From positions 1 to 25,223 of the forward strand of contig JAEWEO010000316.1 in the NCBI GenBank assembly GCA_023389295.1: a stretch of 25,223 nt of DNA, in the 5' to 3' direction. The stretch's first letter is position 1. The number at the start of each line of letters is the position of its first letter. The position numbers and the translations under genes were made by a program. Under the pieces are notes generated by a model. That model was not told the DNA's origin and did no database searches. It saw only the letters and a program-made list of their open reading frames with translations. Source of the DNA: Bacillota bacterium (lineage in GTDB: Bacteria > Bacillota > Clostridia > Lachnospirales > Lachnospiraceae). Of this stretch, positions 14,994-22,736 are shown piece by piece.

Positions 14994-16142
14994 CTAACCT
15001 CTCATTTCCAAAAGTTTATTCTTTAACTCTCCTTCGATTCGATTCAATTCTAGCTCCGCCTCTTTCCTCTTTTGGCGACCTTCTGCTTGAATACGCATCA
15101 CTTCATCTAAGGTTGTAATTAACGATTCATTTGTAATACGAAGCGTCTCAATATCTACAATTCCGCGTTCTGATTCCTTAGCCGTATCTATGGTTGCTAA
15201 TTTAAGTGTTTCTACATTCTTTCTTAGTAACTCATTGGTCATATCCGTTACTTCTCTCTGGGCTTTTGCAGCTTGTCCTGAATGTGTAACTCCAAGGGCT
15301 AAGACCATCTGACTTTTCCAAAGAGGGATGGTATTTACAATCGTGGACTGAATTTTCTCAGCCATCATTGTATCATTTCCTTGAACTAAACGAATTTGTG
15401 GTGCCATCTGTATCGAGATCATTCTGGTTAATTCCAAATCATGAATTTTCTTCTCAAAGCGGTTGCATACTGCAATCAAATCATTAACAGCCTGTGCATC
15501 CTCCGGCAGACCACTTGCTTCCGATTTTTCCATTAATGCCGGTAATTCTTCTTCCCTAACTTTAGCAAGCTTCTTTTTACCGGCCAATATATACATAGAG
15601 AGCTCTTTAAAGTATGTTTTATTGAGATCATACATTTTATCAAGCATCGCAATATCTTTTAACAGCTGTAGCTGATTTGTTTCCAAAGCCTCACAAATTT
15701 TATTTATATTTACTTCTGCCTTATCGTATTTAGCCTTCATTGCAGTAAGTTTATTGGAAGATTTTTTAAAGAATCCAAGAAATCCTTTTTCTTCTTCCTC
15801 AACGTCAAAACTTTTTAATTCTGTTACTACACCTGTAAGCATTTCACCAATTTCGCCCAAATCTTTGGTTTTCACATTATTTAGCGCTGTTTCTGAAAAG
15901 TCGGCTATTTTCTTTTGAGCTCCCACACCATACTGAAGAATCTGATTGGATTTATTTAAGTCAATCTGACTAGCAAAGCTCTCGACCATTTTTTTCTCTT
16001 CGGGCGTTAGAGTACTTTCATCATATACTGCCTTCTCCACCTGAGCCTTATCCTTAATTGTTATACCACTTTCTAGTTTTCCCTCAGCAGATGTTCCTTC
16101 GCTAAAAGGTTCAAAGGTTAATGTAGGTACTTCATTATTCAT
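14994..16142 (-). CDS. telA: TelA-family protein (toxic anion resistance; YaaN-like)
   Basis: A 382-residue, largely helical cytoplasmic protein of the TelA family (PF05816), close to the usual length. Recognisable blocks include FFKKSSNKLTAMKAKYDKAE, MLDKMYDLNKTYFKELS, RMISIQMAPQIRLVQGND and TIPLWKSQMVLALG. Family members are linked to tellurite, colicin or antimicrobial tolerance, with no proven biochemical activity; they occur with stress-envelope genes. The ATG at 16142 overlaps the end of the xpaC-like gene by 8 bases, so the two are translationally coupled. The same pairing, xpaC-yaaN, occurs in Bacillus subtilis. Confidence 0.92.
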   Translation of the reverse strand: MNNEVPTLTFEPFSEGTSAEGKLESGITIKDKAQVEKAVYDESTLTPEEKKMVESFASQIDLNKSNQILQYGVGAQKKIADFSETALNNVKTKDLGEIGEMLTGVVTELKSFDVEEEEKGFLGFFKKSSNKLTAMKAKYDKAEVNINKICEALETNQLQLLKDIAMLDKMYDLNKTYFKELSMYILAGKKKLAKVREEELPALMEKSEASGLPEDAQAVNDLIAVCNRFEKKIHDLELTRMISIQMAPQIRLVQGNDTMMAEKIQSTIVNTIPLWKSQMVLALGVTHSGQAAKAQREVTDMTNELLRKNVETLKLATIDTAKESERGIVDIETLRITNESLITTLDEVMRIQAEGRQKRKEAELELNRIEGELKNKLLEMRG

Positions 16143-17646
16143 GGTTTACTTCCCCCATCATTTTATTTGTACTTCTAATATTTTTTTCCGTTAGTCCCTC
16201 CTGCGCGAACATCGTCTCCAGGACGGATATATCCGTTGATATATCCATTGCGGCCTCTTCAAATAAGCCATCCAGCATATTCTCAAATGCAAGATTAATG
16301 GTATCCATTGTTTTTTCTATCTCTTTCTTAGCCGAGGATATATTTTCTCCTTCCACAGGCTGGTATTCGAATTCCCTGTAAGCATCCAATAACTTTAAAG
16401 TTGTTGGCAGAAAGTATTCTGTAAATTTTTTAATTTCAGGAAGTTTTTCTGGATGAAGTTCTACATAATCATAGATTTTTCCGGTTACTTCTTCCAGCCT
16501 ATCTAATTTACGTGAGATTTCTTCTCCAGGAATTTCAATATTAGCATTTTTGATTTTTTGAACATATTGGCGTCCTTCCTCAACCGCTTTCCTAACTTTA
16601 GGATCTAAAGTATCTGTTTTACTATTATTATCTTCCTGCGTGGTATCTTGACTCATAGACTTTTCAGTATCTTTCGCCTTTAACTCCATCTCCTTCATTC
16701 TCATGTTTTCCTGTAATTTGAGATATTGTTCGTAGCTTTCACTATTTAACATAAAGCAAGTCTTTTTGTCATCAATATGTCCTTCCGGGAACATTCCAAT
16801 AGCAATCATTTTCTGTAAATCTTTCACCGTAGACTTATTACTTAATCCAGAAGCATAGGATAAATCCTTAATCAAGGAGTAATTGCGTCCATTCATCTTC
16901 GATATATATCTTTGGAATCTCTTTAATCTTTTACGAATTCTTCTACCATTCAAGGATAAAATAAAACTCGCTATAAAACAAGGTATGAGTCCTAATGCAA
17001 TTGTATGAAACACCCCACTACTTCCCAACAGATTTCCTAAGATCCCTAACACTATGATTGCTACTCCAAATAAAGTACTTCCAATTGCACCAAATACAGT
17101 AAATAAGACCCCTGATACCTGTCCAACCGGAACAGCAAATTTCGCCGTCCTTGGAACCGGTTTATTCTGTGCATATCCATGCCGATTAACATTAGAATAA
17201 TTGTTAGGATTATTATAGGTATATTTTTGCCTTGCATCCTGAGCCTTCCAGGTCTGTGAAGTTCTCCAGGCATTATTATTCTGATCATTCTTTGCCTTCC
17301 AGGACTGGTTATTCCAAGTATTATTATTTGTATAATCACCTGTATTAGTGTTACCACTATTAGTACCTGTATTATTGCCTGTATTATTATTTCTTGTATT
17401 ATTCCAAGTGTTATTCCCGTTATTATTCCTGCTACTACTGTTCCAGCTATTATTGTTCCAGTTATTATTGTTCCAGTTTTGGTGTTTATCACGATTGTGA
17501 TCCAGAGACCTTCTGACCTCATCGAGTGCACCATTAACTATATTTCCAATATCGCGGTTTAATCTATTAAAATCCCTATTGCTCACTGCATCTTGAACAA
17601 TATTTCTGATTTCATCGCCTAAGTTAAAATTCCCCCGATTATCCAT
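16135..17646 (-). CDS. xpaC: XpaC-family protein with an Asn-rich N-terminus
   Basis: A 503-residue protein. Residues ~35-140 are extremely Asn/Trp/Ser-rich (NNNWNNNSWNSSSRNNN-like) and probably disordered. Two hydrophobic segments follow (roughly 165-225), then a basic stretch (GRRIRKRLKRFQRYISKM) and a helical cytoplasmic domain matching the XpaC family (PF10112, once named 5-bromo-4-chloroindolyl phosphate hydrolysis protein). DDKKTCFMLNSESYEQYLKL-type block is visible after it. The chosen start is ATG at 17646, because GGAGGC lies 5 bases upstream; a GTG four codons earlier overlaps that site. It has its own promoter and overlaps the TelA gene. The Asn-rich region is not a usual part of the family. 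Confidence 0.85.
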   Translation of the reverse strand: MDNRGNFNLGDEIRNIVQDAVSNRDFNRLNRDIGNIVNGALDEVRRSLDHNRDKHQNWNNNNWNNNSWNSSSRNNNGNNTWNNTRNNNTGNNTGTNSGNTNTGDYTNNNTWNNQSWKAKNDQNNNAWRTSQTWKAQDARQKYTYNNPNNYSNVNRHGYAQNKPVPRTAKFAVPVGQVSGVLFTVFGAIGSTLFGVAIIVLGILGNLLGSSGVFHTIALGLIPCFIASFILSLNGRRIRKRLKRFQRYISKMNGRNYSLIKDLSYASGLSNKSTVKDLQKMIAIGMFPEGHIDDKKTCFMLNSESYEQYLKLQENMRMKEMELKAKDTEKSMSQDTTQEDNNSKTDTLDPKVRKAVEEGRQYVQKIKNANIEIPGEEISRKLDRLEEVTGKIYDYVELHPEKLPEIKKFTEYFLPTTLKLLDAYREFEYQPVEGENISSAKKEIEKTMDTINLAFENMLDGLFEEAAMDISTDISVLETMFAQEGLTEKNIRSTNKMMGEVNHE

Positions 17647-17703
17647 ATACGCCTCCACACAACACCAATAATTATGTCTTTCTTCATTTCACTATTTTAA
17701 TCG

Positions 17704-17736
17704 ATGGAATTAGTATCATTTTCATACTAATTCCAT
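17704..17736. promoter_or_regulatory. Perfect 13-bp dyad in the xpaC leader
   Basis: ATGGAATTAGTAT (17704-17716) and ATACTAATTCCAT (17724-17736) flank a 7-base centre. It sits about 11 bases downstream of the predicted transcription start and 58 bases before the xpaC start. There is no T run after it on the minus strand, so an operator or leader stem is more likely than a terminator. Confidence 0.6.
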
Positions 17737-17753
17737 TATTTATCATTTGGTAA

Positions 17754-17782
17754 ATCATATCATATCTTATTTTCGAAATCAA
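17754..17782 (-). promoter_or_regulatory. Promoter of the xpaC-telA operon
   Basis: On the minus strand: TTGATT (17782-17777), a 17-base spacer and TATGAT (17759-17754). A second overlapping TATGAT lies five bases closer to the -35. Predicted transcription start is near 17747. Confidence 0.65.
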
Positions 17783-17909
17783 CTATCATTGAATGAGAGT
17801 TACGTTAAAAGTACATTAATTTCGTCATATCGATGTTAATAAAACATGTCTATTTTTAAGGCGTATGAAAACGAATCAATAAATGAAAATAAGAGGCAAA
17901 ATAGTTACC

Positions 17910-18278
17910 TTATAAGTTCTCTACCTTGTCATCATCTACCGAGACGATAACAAAATAATGAAATAGTTCTTCCGTCAATTGCTTCAATACATCTGCACGG
18001 TTTTCAATCATAGAAAGATATCTGGCTGTATCTTCGTCACTTACTTCTTTTTTTAGTAATTCAAGATAACCAAAGATGGCAGTAAGCGGTGTTCGTAGGT
18101 CATGAGAAATATTAGTGATAGCTTCTTTATACTCCAAATCGCCCTGGTAAAACCTATGCCGCTCCTTACGATATACTCGAAGCTGTTTATTTAATTCATC
18201 TGCCAAAGGTCTCATATAAAAATCTCGACTGGAGCTCTCTTTTTTCCCGTACCTGAAAGTCCAACCAATTCCAATAGG
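17910..18278 (-). pseudogene. Histidine kinase fragment (HisKA region only)
   Basis: This open stretch matches the dimerisation/phosphoacceptor part of a sensor histidine kinase: SSSRDFYMRPLADELNKQL, then NISHDLRTPLTAIFGYLELL with the phosphoacceptor His, then LTEELFHYFVI. It ends at VENL without the ATP-binding HATPase domain and begins after a stop (18279-18281) without a sensor domain. An ATG at 18215 would give 101 residues, but such a protein could not autophosphorylate. The similarity starts about 20 residues before that ATG, which shows the 5' end is lost rather than naturally short. An overlapping ABC ATPase remnant lies in another frame. Confidence 0.8.
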
Positions 18279-18349
18279 CTATCAATCCCTTCAAAGGACG
18301 GTAACCCTAAGATCTGACATAAATCCAATTCCCAATCTGCTTTTATCAT
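18212..18349 (-). pseudogene. ABC transporter ATPase fragment
   Basis: A 45-codon stretch reads ILGLPSFEGIDSLLELVGL then SGTGKKRA, the segment just before the signature motif in BcrA-type (bacitracin/lantibiotic) ABC ATPases. It then runs out of frame into the histidine kinase remnant and stops at 18212-18214. Walker A, signature and Walker B are all absent. A deletion appears to have joined an ATPase gene to a kinase gene. Confidence 0.55.
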
Positions 18350-18390
18350 ATTTTAGCATAATGCTCCACTCATTACCATTTGAAAGTAGA

Positions 18391-18426
18391 AAAAGCACTA
18401 TCACTTATATCTTCATAAATGATAGT
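18391..18426 (-). terminator. Terminator downstream of the truncated arr gene
   Basis: ACTATCA (18397-18403) pairs with TGATAGT (18420-18426), with a further TTAT/ATAA stem inside. On the minus strand the stem is followed by GCTTTTTC. It lies about 70 bases past the arr stop codon and may be the original terminator of that gene. Confidence 0.6.
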
Positions 18427-18498
18427 ACCTTCTTCTTAGACTAGTTTTATTTATTTAGTTAATATTATTGCAAACTGAAAATTTATCAGGCCCTTCCA

Positions 18499-18768
18499 CT
18501 ATTCTATTGCTCTAATTCCCATTCTATCCAGTTTTTTCAAATTATCCAGCATATTCTGAAGCACTTCTGGAGAATGTCCACACCAGCCAACCACTTCACC
18601 AACTATTTTTAATGGTTGCTGTGTTCGATAAGACTTTGTTGGATTTCCGGGGAATTTTTTATCCGTCACGTTCGGATCATCTTCAAATTCCCCCATTGGT
18701 TCAACAACATAAATCCTTTGTTTTCCGTCTCCTGATGCCAATTCTGCACCCCAAATGGCAGCATCTAA
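18499..18768 (-). pseudogene. arr: 5'-truncated rifampin ADP-ribosyltransferase (arr)
   Basis: The frame reads LDAAIWGAELASGDGKQRIY, then VVEPMGEFEDDPN, KKFPGNPTKSYRTQQPLKIVGEV, very close to the C-terminal two thirds of Arr, which inactivates rifamycins by ADP-ribosylation from NAD. About 55 N-terminal residues are missing, including the region carrying the HGT NAD-binding motif, and a TAG (18769-18771) stands directly before the similarity. A TTG at 18741 could start an 80-residue peptide, but there is no good ribosome site. The gene therefore should not give resistance. It lies among other gene remnants, and its terminator is still present. Confidence 0.85.
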
Positions 18769-18789
18769 CTAATAAAAGTTTAAAGACAA

Positions 18790-18815
18790 GCGTCGCCATT
18801 GTGTAATGTCGACGC
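18790..18815 (-). terminator. Probable terminator of the TetR-family gene
   Basis: GCGTCG (18790-18795) pairs with CGACGC (18810-18815), with ATT/AAT extending the stem after a mismatch. On the minus strand it is followed by TTGTCTTTAAACTTTT. It lies 16 bases past the regulator's stop codon. Confidence 0.6.
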
Positions 18816-18830
18816 TCTGAGATCCCACCT

Positions 18831-19502
18831 CTATCCTATAGCAGACCTGATAAACTTTATTATGCTCTTCTCAACACTTTCAATATCAGTAAGTTTATCT
18901 TCTCCAATGTATATTTTTAATCTTTCCATATAATAGTCCGAAGAAAAAGAAAATTGATACATAGTATAAATATTGTCAATGCAATATGCAGCTACTCTTT
19001 CATCAATATCATTCCTGATTTTACCCTCATTTTTCGCTAAAATGATCATATTACTGAGAAGCTGAGGGGTAATTATCTCAAGCTTATTTGACAATCTTAT
19101 AGACAGATGCGATTGTGCCTGGGTTGTGATCCCGAGGTATATCTGGTTTAACTTTGGATTTTTTGTCGCAAATTCTCTGGAGGCAATAAGCATGCGTTCG
19201 ATACAGTCAAATATATCTATACTATTTGCTGCAACATCCTTAAGTATCGTTTCCATCATATCATAAGCAGTATTTACAATGCTAAGAAATAAATCTTCTT
19301 TTGATGCAAAATAGCTGTATAGTGCTCCAATACTAATATTTGATTTTCTCGAAATATGATTGATACTGGTTGCGCTATAGCCATTCGAAGAGAATTCATC
19401 AATTGCAACTTCTATTACTTTTTGTCTTCGATCTTCTGTAGTTTTATCAAATGTGTCTTTGTGAAATTTATTTAGTTCCTTTTTATTACTATGTTCTTTC
19501 AA
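18831..19502 (-). CDS. TetR/AcrR-family transcriptional regulator
   Basis: A 223-residue regulator. The TetR_N domain spans roughly 25-75: VIEVAIDEFSSNGYSATSIN, then ISRKSNISIGALYSYFASKEDLFLSIV, the standard helix-turn-helix. The C-terminal part is a helical ligand domain without a recognisable subfamily. The start is TTG at 19502 with an AAGG-type site; no better start is in frame, and about 20 polar residues precede the DNA-binding domain. It has its own promoter and lies downstream of the MFS/kinase/aldolase/aminotransferase genes in the same direction, so it is the likely local regulator of that cluster (inference). Confidence 0.92.
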   Translation of the reverse strand: MKEHSNKKELNKFHKDTFDKTTEDRRQKVIEVAIDEFSSNGYSATSINHISRKSNISIGALYSYFASKEDLFLSIVNTAYDMMETILKDVAANSIDIFDCIERMLIASREFATKNPKLNQIYLGITTQAQSHLSIRLSNKLEIITPQLLSNMIILAKNEGKIRNDIDERVAAYCIDNIYTMYQFSFSSDYYMERLKIYIGEDKLTDIESVEKSIIKFIRSAIG

Positions 19503-19556
19503 TTAATAACCTTGCCTTTCTTCAAAACTGCAAACTTTAGGCCGCAGGTACAAAAT

Positions 19557-19589
19557 TGCGATTGAAAAATCAAGGATTTTTCAATCGCA
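19557..19589. promoter_or_regulatory. Perfect 15-bp dyad in the tetR leader (operator or terminator/attenuator)
   Basis: TGCGATTGAAAAATC (19557-19571) and GATTTTTCAATCGCA (19575-19589) flank only 3 bases. On the minus strand the stem is followed by ATTTTGTACC. It lies between the predicted tetR promoter and the tetR start, about 22 bases after the start of transcription. It could terminate readthrough from the MFS gene, attenuate tetR, or be a repressor operator. Confidence 0.75.
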
Positions 19590-19618
19590 CCTCTATGTAT
19601 AATTCCAAATACTGTTTA

Positions 19619-19647
19619 ATAATATAATCTCAAATACAAATTGTCAA
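19619..19647 (-). promoter_or_regulatory. Promoter of the tetR gene
   Basis: On the minus strand: perfect TTGACA (19647-19642), a 17-base spacer and TATTAT (19624-19619). This is the best housekeeping promoter match in the window. Predicted transcription start is near 19612. Confidence 0.8.
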
Positions 19648-19758
19648 CTTATCATTATCCATATTGTACTTGCTGAGATGATTTCCCGAAAGCTAACCAA
19701 CTTGCCTTCCCATGAATGTGTAGAATGGAATAATATTCGGTTGCTGTAGCTTTGGTTT

Positions 19759-20967
19759 TTAACGGATAAAATCTGATTCCTTTATCTTTAAAACAATTGG
19801 TAATTCGAAAGCCGTTGCAACGACTATGAGAAGCATAGGTAATACTACTGAGCCTGAAATATTCTTTAATATATCAAAAATATAAATGATTAATGCTCCT
19901 GATATCTGTCCCATTAGAAGAATCATACCAAGAGAAGTTCCCTCTTGTATGGGATAAGCCACTTCTGATCCGTGCTGAAAAAGAATAGGTGCTACACCCA
20001 TAATGCTAAAACCTGCTATGGCAGCAATAATTGCAATCAAAAGATAGTTATGTAAAAAGGTAAATCCGATATAAGCCGGAATCAAAATGATAATTGAGGC
20101 TGTAAAGAAGGGGATTCGTGAGCCAATCTTATCAGAAATTACTGGTAGGATAATTGCACCTATTACTCCTGACATTACAAAAACAGCACCAATGATGCCT
20201 GCTTGTGCGGATGTTAAGCCCAGAGGTAAAAGAATTGTTTCAAGCAAGGTTAATACAGAATTAAATATTCCTATGGATATAAAGCATATAACCAATACCG
20301 CCATATATGATCTGTTTTTGATTAGCTTCGCAAAGGCTTCCTTACTTAGATCTTCTCTTTGTGCAGTAGGGCCAGGGGGTGCTATCCTAGGTTTTTCCCT
20401 GGTAAATACAATACTGGCAAATGCTGATATTACAGCAATGATCGCATATATCTTAAGTACACCTGTTACTCCATGATTCCTGGCAAGAACAGGTGAAAGA
20501 AGCATCGGAACCATAAAACCCACATATTGTGCCATTGTTAATATACCTGCTGCAATGGATCTTTCATTTAAAGGAAACCAATTCGCTGGTACCTTTGTTG
20601 AAATATTGAGCAAAAATGGCTGTCCTATCGCAATCATGAATTGCGCTATCAGTACAATAGTAAAATTATCCGCATAAATCGCCCTAACTACTCCAAAAAC
20701 CGCAGTAAGAAGTGCACCTATGATAAGTGAATAACGATAGCCAAATTTGTCCACAATCCACGAAGCAGGTATGGAAAACACTATGAACATAAACATATAG
20801 CTAACTGACAGCATATCAATACCAAAAGTTCTTACTCCATAAAAATCAGCCGACATGCTGGATATTGGTGCAAGAGAAAGCCACATCATCTCAGTTGATA
20901 CAATGATCGGTACAATTGCTAGTAGAATAACCCATCTGTAACCTGATACATTATTTTTTTTACCCAT
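19759..20967 (-). CDS. MFS transporter (FLVCR-like family)
   Basis: A membrane transporter of about 402 residues with twelve predicted membrane segments and a central cytoplasmic loop (around TREKPRIAPPGP). The N-terminal half shows VSTEMMWLSLAPISSMSADFYGV, DKFGYRYSL (motif A-like) and NWFPLNERSIAAG, typical of the FLVCR/DIRC2-like major facilitator group. Its location after kinase, aldolase and aminotransferase genes suggests it imports their substrate. The preferred start is ATG at 20967, with GGGGG five bases upstream; ATG at 20994 gives nine extra residues with a poorer site. A 138-base gap separates it from the kinase stop, so it may also have its own promoter. Confidence 0.88.
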   Translation of the reverse strand: MGKKNNVSGYRWVILLAIVPIIVSTEMMWLSLAPISSMSADFYGVRTFGIDMLSVSYMFMFIVFSIPASWIVDKFGYRYSLIIGALLTAVFGVVRAIYADNFTIVLIAQFMIAIGQPFLLNISTKVPANWFPLNERSIAAGILTMAQYVGFMVPMLLSPVLARNHGVTGVLKIYAIIAVISAFASIVFTREKPRIAPPGPTAQREDLSKEAFAKLIKNRSYMAVLVICFISIGIFNSVLTLLETILLPLGLTSAQAGIIGAVFVMSGVIGAIILPVISDKIGSRIPFFTASIIILIPAYIGFTFLHNYLLIAIIAAIAGFSIMGVAPILFQHGSEVAYPIQEGTSLGMILLMGQISGALIIYIFDILKNISGSVVLPMLLIVVATAFELPIVLKIKESDFIR

Positions 20968-21105
20968 AGTAACCCCCATATTAGGTTGAATCATGATTTT
21001 CTTTTCAACCTAACCCCCTATTTCAATTTAAACTTAGTAAAGATTATAAACGTATCAATATTTTTACTTCTTTCTATTTGTCGTGATCTGTTTTGATTTC
21101 TATCA

Positions 21106-22710
21106 CTATGATTGAATCTCATTCATCATCCTGAAAGCTTTCTTATTGTTCTTATACAGAGTTTTGAAAACTCTGAAATTTCTGTCATGCAAAGCTTTGT
21201 TTGCCGGATTTGGATAATATACTTCTTTCACCTTAATAAGCTTACCGGCATCCTCAATTCTATCCAAAATCCCCAGTCCTACAGCGACTACTACTGCAGC
21301 TCCAAAAGCTCCAACGTTTTGAGGACTGTCAACCGTCTCAACATTACACCCGAGTATATCTGAAAGCGTTTGACAGGTAAGAGGAGCCAAAGCACCGCCT
21401 CCGACAAAGCGAATCGTCTTTGAGGTCTTAACTTTTTTCTGTTGTGCTTCCAGCTGCCATCTCAAATGGTAGTAAACACCTTCCATTACTGCATGAATTA
21501 AGTCCCTTTTTCCAGTATCCAGATGTAAATTAAAGAACATGCCATGAGCATTTGGATCTTCAAAGGGACAGCGATTTCCATGAAGCCAAGGAGTAAAAAT
21601 AACTCCATGACTTCCAGCAGGTACATTCTTAATTTCATCCATCATAAAATCATATAAATTAACATATAAGGACTCGAAAGAGTCAGAGACACACACCTTT
21701 TGCAGATAAATATTTATTTCATCTAGCGCCAGATGATCCTTTACCCATTCAAGACATTTACCTGCAGTTTCCAGTTCCGCAAAATAATTGAATGACTTAT
21801 CATTAGCCCCAACAATAGAAGCTATCATTGATGAAATATCCAGCACTCGCTTTTTCGTGACCGTTGAAACCCAGCCGGATGTACCGGAGTAAATATGGGT
21901 GCTCCCTTCCTCAACTGCCCCCGCTCCAACTCCAATCAAAGAGGCATCGCCTCCTCCTCCAAACACGGGTGTTCCTTCCGCTAGATGAAGTTGTTCTGCT
22001 GCCTTCTTTGTTAACCCTCCAACCATTTCGCAGCTGTCTACAATCTGTGGTAGGTGATCCATGTTAATTCCAAACATCTTACATAGTTTCTGACTGAAAC
22101 ATTCCTTTCCTTTTCTAATATCATAAAGCATTGTTGCAAAGGCACTATCTTTCGTCATAACAAAATTGTCCGTACATTTGAGAATTAGAAATTCTTTTAC
22201 ATCAAGCCATTTATGTACCCTCTTAAAGTTTTCCGGTTCGTTTCGCTTTACCCAGTTATATTTCCATACAGGATCTTTCACGCTTGCTGCAACTGCACCG
22301 GAGATTATAATGGACTTAAGAAGTTTAAAAATATTCACACCTGATATTTTTAACCCGTTCGCTATACCCTCTTTCAATTCGCGACTGGCTCTTTGATCCA
22401 TGTAGCTCATGGAACGACGGATAAGTTCACCATTTCGGTCAACAAGTACAAGTCCCTGCATTTGTGAGCAAAATGAAATCCCTTTGATATTTTCACCGGA
22501 TATTCCACTCTCTTCCATCACTTTTCTTGTTGTACTGCACATAGCATTCCAAAAATCATTCAGATCCTGTTCTGCGGCACCATTCTCTTCTATGAAAAGC
22601 TTATAGCCTTCTACGCCTGATGCAATCAGCCTAATTGTTTCAGCAATCTCAAAGATGCAGGTTTTTATTCCTGTAGTACCTACATCATAGGTTATGACAT
22701 ATACGCTCAC
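21106..22710 (-). CDS. FGGY-family carbohydrate kinase
   Basis: A 534-residue sugar kinase with the two-domain FGGY fold, nearest in look to xylulokinase-like members. The N-terminal phosphate loop is YDVGTTGIK (8-16). GISFCSQMQG (~77-86) and SYMDQRA (~102-108) form the sugar site. GGGGDAS holds the probable catalytic base D255. RFVGGGALAPLTCQTLSDIL near 430-450 and VGAFGAAVV form the C-terminal ADP-binding block. The start is GTG at 22710 with GAGG upstream; the gap to the aldolase stop is 26 bases. It should phosphorylate a ketose or polyol before cleavage by the aldolase. The substrate cannot be assigned by motif. Confidence 0.92.
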   Translation of the reverse strand: MSVYVITYDVGTTGIKTCIFEIAETIRLIASGVEGYKLFIEENGAAEQDLNDFWNAMCSTTRKVMEESGISGENIKGISFCSQMQGLVLVDRNGELIRRSMSYMDQRASRELKEGIANGLKISGVNIFKLLKSIIISGAVAASVKDPVWKYNWVKRNEPENFKRVHKWLDVKEFLILKCTDNFVMTKDSAFATMLYDIRKGKECFSQKLCKMFGINMDHLPQIVDSCEMVGGLTKKAAEQLHLAEGTPVFGGGGDASLIGVGAGAVEEGSTHIYSGTSGWVSTVTKKRVLDISSMIASIVGANDKSFNYFAELETAGKCLEWVKDHLALDEINIYLQKVCVSDSFESLYVNLYDFMMDEIKNVPAGSHGVIFTPWLHGNRCPFEDPNAHGMFFNLHLDTGKRDLIHAVMEGVYYHLRWQLEAQQKKVKTSKTIRFVGGGALAPLTCQTLSDILGCNVETVDSPQNVGAFGAAVVVAVGLGILDRIEDAGKLIKVKEVYYPNPANKALHDRNFRVFKTLYKNNKKAFRMMNEIQS

Positions 22711-22736
22711 AAATACTTACCTCACAATCACTAAGT

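Noticed and set aside
17061..17534. 157-codon minus-strand frame rich in Ile/Thr inside xpaC
   Set aside because: It is a frame-shifted reading of the Asn-rich repeats (AAT/AAC codons) of the xpaC-like gene.
20087..20476. 129-codon plus-strand frame inside the MFS gene
   Set aside because: It is antisense to membrane-segment codons, has no ribosome site, and the minus-strand gene has clear family motifs.
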